DNA of 41,020 bases from an uncultured Monoglobus sp. (GTDB lineage: Bacteria; Bacillota; Clostridia; Monoglobales; Monoglobaceae), in assembly GCA_947625055.1 (NCBI GenBank), contig CANQMT010000024.1, forward strand, positions 1 through 41,020, given 5' to 3'. The translations under genes and the position numbers were made by a program. Of this stretch, positions 38,200-41,020 are shown piece by piece. Each line of letters starts with the position of its first letter. Within the stretch, counting starts at the first letter, position 1. The notes below the pieces were generated by a model that made no database searches, was not told the DNA's origin, and saw only the letters and a program-made list of their open reading frames with translations.

Positions 38200-39807
38200 A
38201 TGAAAATCAAAAAACTTGTCTCGGTCATCACTGCAGCGGCCCTGTGCGCCGCGATGTCGGCCGCGCCTGTATCCGCAGGGACCGAGGAAGCAAGGTGTAT
38301 CGAAAAAGTTGTCGGACTCATGAACAACACAAACCTGACCGATATACGGGCCTACTCGCCCGAGCCGGAGGCAAAGCCCGTGTTCACGCGCGGCGGCGAC
38401 GGCAGATTCGGTCTTGAGATCGACGGCTCGGTGATCGCCGAGCCCGTATGGGACGATATTTGTTTCAACACCGAAAACGGCAGACTTTCCGCATCTTTGG
38501 GAGACGAGAACCCGGACAGCGGCGGCAGAACCGCGCTTCAGGGCGACTACGAATCAAACCCTGCAACCGTCTCGGTCAAAAAGGACGGCAAATGGGGCGC
38601 GATCAGCAGGGAGACCGGAGAACTCATAATTAAGCCCGAATACAACGAGGTATGCGAGATCAACGGCGTTATCCGCATAATGGACTTTAACGGAAAATAC
38701 GGCTACGCCGACAAGCTCGGCAATATATTGGTTGAGCCGCTCTATGACTATGTTTCGGCCTTCTCGCGTTCAAACACGGCGGATTTTGACAGCGGCTACA
38801 TCTGCAGGACCACCATTGTCGGCAGAGATTACGGCTACACCGTGCTGGATCTTACATCCAAAGAGGAACTGATCCCTCTGACCACCGACGCTATACACAT
38901 ACTCAGCAACGACTATTTCACCGTGACGGATTATGACGATCTCATATCCCGCCTATACGACGGGAACGGAACTCTGCTGCTGGAACTCGACGGCACCAGC
39001 GGGATCGAACTGATACGCGATGACAGGTTCCTGATCTCCGCAGCCGTCTACGCCGATGACGGCGAAAGCGTTGCCGGCGAATGCGACATGCTCATTGACT
39101 CAAGCGGCAAAGTCATAATCGACGGCGGCGGCTATTACTCGCTGATCTATCAAAACGGCGGCGGGAACCGTCCTTCGGTATTCATAGCGGGCAGGCGCGG
39201 CAGCGAGGGAGTCATGACCGAAAACGGCGAATATCTTTCGGGTTTTGATGTGCTCGACACCGACGGCGAAACGCTTTTCAGCGCCGACGCGGGCGAGATG
39301 AGCGCGAACAACGGCACGATCAAGGTTTTCAAAAACGGCAAATGGGGCTTAATGAGTGTCAGCGGCGATGAGATCCTGCCATTTGAATATGACGATATCG
39401 CCTTTCCCTTTGTAACGAAAGACGGCAAAACAGGCGTTATAGACGAAGACGGAAATTTTGTTCTCGAACCGATTTTAAATGCGGCTTCCGCCGAAAGCTG
39501 CGGTACCGTTGAGCTTGGCGGAAAGACCTATTACAAATTTACCGATAAATACCTCGGCGGCGTATATCTGACCGACAGCGGCGGATCGGTCATAGCGGGC
39601 CCTTACGCGGACATAAGCGCGGATAACGGAAAGCTCCTGCTGACCCTTCCCGTATGCGGCCTTAAAGTGACTGCCGAGCCGGTCAACGATCCCTCCGCTA
39701 TCGAGCCTGATCCGATAGACGAGATCATCCGCGCCGCCGGTTCAATGTACGGAACAGCCGATAACTCGAAAGACGCAGACGAGATAGTATCATACTACTT
39801 CTTTTAA
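38200..39807 (+). CDS. Secreted WG-repeat protein
   Basis: 535 residues from ATG 38200 (GGAG upstream). The signal peptide MKIKKLVSVITAAALCAAMS ends near PVSAG. At least four WG-type repeats are visible: GLEIDGSVIAEPVWDDI, KKDGKWGAISRETGELIIKP, GKYGYADKLGNILVEPLYDY and KNGKWGLMSVSGDEILPFEY, plus GKTGVIDEDGNFVLEPIL. WG (KWG) repeats form beta-rich surface proteins of unknown ligand. It starts 32 bases after the M56 gene on the same strand, so it probably belongs to the same regulated unit and may be the operon's effector or its signal partner. Confidence 0.88.
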   Translation: MKIKKLVSVITAAALCAAMSAAPVSAGTEEARCIEKVVGLMNNTNLTDIRAYSPEPEAKPVFTRGGDGRFGLEIDGSVIAEPVWDDICFNTENGRLSASLGDENPDSGGRTALQGDYESNPATVSVKKDGKWGAISRETGELIIKPEYNEVCEINGVIRIMDFNGKYGYADKLGNILVEPLYDYVSAFSRSNTADFDSGYICRTTIVGRDYGYTVLDLTSKEELIPLTTDAIHILSNDYFTVTDYDDLISRLYDGNGTLLLELDGTSGIELIRDDRFLISAAVYADDGESVAGECDMLIDSSGKVIIDGGGYYSLIYQNGGGNRPSVFIAGRRGSEGVMTENGEYLSGFDVLDTDGETLFSADAGEMSANNGTIKVFKNGKWGLMSVSGDEILPFEYDDIAFPFVTKDGKTGVIDEDGNFVLEPILNAASAESCGTVELGGKTYYKFTDKYLGGVYLTDSGGSVIAGPYADISADNGKLLLTLPVCGLKVTAEPVNDPSAIEPDPIDEIIRAAGSMYGTADNSKDADEIVSYYFF

Positions 39808-39822
39808 ATTAATTCGGCTTTG

Positions 39823-39845
39823 GGCGCGGCGCAAACCGCGCCTTT
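39823..39845 (+). terminator. Hairpin after the WG-repeat gene
   Basis: GGCGCGG (39823-39829) and CCGCGCC (39836-39842) pair perfectly around CGCAAA, followed by TTTGCTATT. The T run is weak. It sits just before the galE promoter and probably ends the blaI operon. Confidence 0.65.
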
Positions 39846-39849
39846 GCTA

Positions 39850-39878
39850 TTGACATACCCTATTAAATAGGGTATAAT
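39850..39878 (+). promoter_or_regulatory. galE promoter with an operator-like palindrome in the spacer
   Basis: TTGACA (39850-39855), 17 bases, TATAAT (39873-39878): full consensus at both. Within it, ATACCCTAT (39855-39863) and ATAGGGTAT (39867-39875) are perfect 9-base arms around TAA. They run from the last base of the -35 into the -10. This position would let a bound repressor block RNA polymerase. The regulator is not known. Confidence 0.85.
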
Positions 39879-39905
39879 GTTTAGACCAAAGAAAGGATGA
39901 TCAAC

Positions 39906-40919
39906 ATGAACGTATTGCTTACGGGCGGGGCGGGATATATCGGCTCGCACACCGCCATTGAGCTTCTTGACATGGGCCACAGCGTGGTTATAGCCGACAA
40001 TTTTTCAAACTCCAAGCCGGAGGCCTTGAACCGAATTAAGGAAATCACCGGAAAGGATCTTGTGTTTTATGAGGCCGACGTCTGCGACGGCGCCGCAATG
40101 GACAAGCTGTTTTCCGAAAACAAGATCGACTGCGTTATCCACTTTGCGGGTCTTAAAGCGGTCGGCGAAAGCTGCCGGATCCCTATCAGGTATTACCGGA
40201 ACAATATCGACTCGACGCTGACTCTGCTTGAGACCATGGAAAAGCACGGCGTGAACAACTTTGTGTTCAGTTCGTCCGCCACGGTCTACGGCGACTCCGA
40301 CAAAATGCCTCTGACCGAGGATATGCCGGCTCTCACCAGCGGCAGCCCCTACGGCAGGACAAAGCTGATGATCGAGCAGATACTGACCGACGCTTGCGCG
40401 GCAAACCCCGAGCTGAGCGTTGTGCTGCTCAGATATTTCAACCCAATCGGCGCGCACAAGAGCGGCAGAATAGGCGAGGACCCGGGCGGCATCCCCAACA
40501 ACCTTATGCCGTATATCTCTCAGGTGGCCGTGGGTAAACTGCCAAAGCTGGGAATTTTCGGCAATGATTATCCCACTCCCGACGGCACCTGCATACGCGA
40601 CTATATTCACGTTGTCGATCTCGCCAAGGGCCACGCAAAGGCCATAGACTACGCTGCGTCCCACAAGGGCGCCGAGGCGTTCAACTTAGGCACCGGCGTC
40701 GGCTACAGCGTACTTGACATAGTGAACAGCTTTATCAAGGTGAACAATATCGACCTCAATTACGAGATACAGCCCCGCCGCCCCGGCGACATTCCCGAAT
40801 GTTACTCCGATCCCTCAAAGGCGGAGCGCGAACTCGGTTGGAAGGCCGAGCTCACAATCGAGGACATGTGCCGCGACACATGGAACTGGCAAAAGAACAA
40901 CCCCAACGGCTTAAATTAA
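39906..40919 (+). CDS. galE: UDP-glucose 4-epimerase
   Basis: 337 residues from ATG 39906 (AAAGGA upstream). It is a short-chain dehydrogenase-type enzyme that interconverts UDP-glucose and UDP-galactose with bound NAD. Visible are the Rossmann motif LLTGGAGYIGSHTAIEL, the SSSATVYGD catalytic segment, the YGRTK pair (YxxxK), and the tail motif RPGDIPECYSDPSKAERELGW. It supplies galactose for envelope glycans or uses galactose for energy. Single-gene unit with promoter and terminators of its own. Confidence 0.95.
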   Translation: MNVLLTGGAGYIGSHTAIELLDMGHSVVIADNFSNSKPEALNRIKEITGKDLVFYEADVCDGAAMDKLFSENKIDCVIHFAGLKAVGESCRIPIRYYRNNIDSTLTLLETMEKHGVNNFVFSSSATVYGDSDKMPLTEDMPALTSGSPYGRTKLMIEQILTDACAANPELSVVLLRYFNPIGAHKSGRIGEDPGGIPNNLMPYISQVAVGKLPKLGIFGNDYPTPDGTCIRDYIHVVDLAKGHAKAIDYAASHKGAEAFNLGTGVGYSVLDIVNSFIKVNNIDLNYEIQPRRPGDIPECYSDPSKAERELGWKAELTIEDMCRDTWNWQKNNPNGLN

Positions 40920-40925
40920 AAAATC

Positions 40926-40946
40926 GGCTCCCGAAACTCGGGAGCC
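40926..40946 (+). terminator. Hairpin directly after galE
   Basis: GGCTCCCGA (40926-40934) and TCGGGAGCC (40938-40946), a perfect 9-bp stem with an AAC loop. It lacks a T run, so it may act with the next hairpin. Confidence 0.6.
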
Positions 40947-40966
40947 TCAGACTGTCGAAAAAGGGA

Positions 40967-41003
40967 AGAAAAAGCTCAGAAAAGACTGGGCTTTTTCTGT
41001 ATT
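40967..41003 (+). terminator. Second hairpin after galE with T-rich tail
   Basis: AGAAAAAGCTC (40967-40977) and GGGCTTTTTCT (40988-40998) pair over 11 bp with one wobble, followed by GTATTTTA. The T-rich right arm is typical of bidirectional terminators. The preceding GACTGTCGAAAAA could also be an insertion-sequence end, which the window cuts off. Confidence 0.55.
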
Positions 41004-41020
41004 TTATGATAAAATATAGG

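Noticed and set aside
40947..41020. Insertion-sequence end at the right edge (GACTGTCGAAAAA)
   Set aside because: The bases fit a terminator hairpin for galE and the window ends before any transposase could be seen.

Overview
The window looks like chromosome of an uncultured anaerobic Firmicute of class Clostridia, probably a gut or rumen member of the Oscillospirales/Monoglobales type. The evidence is strong AGGAGG-type ribosome sites, sigma-A promoters (TTGACA-17-TATAAT), an S-layer-homology protein, WG-repeat and copper-amine-oxidase-like stalk domains, a PTS fructose operon, a BlaI/M56 pair and large secreted family 3 glycosidases. Coding DNA is GC-rich and intergenic promoters are AT-rich. 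This placement is inference; there is no rRNA or tRNA in the window.

Layout. 0-2.3 kb: end of an IS30-type transposase, an SLH-domain secreted protein and dispersed repeat DNA. 2.3-5.4 kb: murA with a hidden 42-residue ORF upstream, then a voltage-gated K+ channel overlapping an ECF-S-like membrane protein. 5.4-10.8 kb (minus): amidase, permuted GH3 and ABC exporter. 10.8-17.5 kb: dispersed repeat, then a 2071-residue secreted GH3 protein that ends in a rhodanese domain. 17.6-18.3 kb: lipoprotein cyclophilin. 18.4-24.2 kb (minus): six intact phage virion genes (scaffold-like, N4-gp56 major capsid, small protein, connector-like, propeller-like tail/stabilisation, ejection-like) with no terminase, portal, integrase or lysis genes. 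24.3-25.7 kb: repeats and an AT-rich patch of small, partly broken genes. 25.9-28.1 kb: LanFEG-type ABC transporter without a lantibiotic gene. 28.6-34.3 kb (minus): fruR-fruK-fruA-ptsH-ptsI. 35.0-35.7 kb: Sir2 deacylase with a terminator-like hairpin in its leader. 36.1-39.8 kb: BlaI-like repressor, M56 sensor protease lacking a penicillin-binding domain, and a secreted WG-repeat protein. 39.9-40.9 kb: galE behind a promoter that carries a perfect operator-like palindrome.

How it fits together. The sugar genes form a scheme for oligosaccharide use: secreted and probably cytoplasmic GH3 enzymes release sugars, the PTS operon imports and phosphorylates fructose under FruR, and galE feeds envelope sugars. 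Several genes act at the cell envelope (MurA, amidase, SLH protein, M56/WG operon, LanFEG).

The most unusual items are the GH3-rhodanese fusion, the virion-only phage module, the BlaI-M56-WG operon, a structured repeat located in two 3' untranslated regions just before terminators, and the sir2 leader hairpin beside a 32-bp perfect palindrome.
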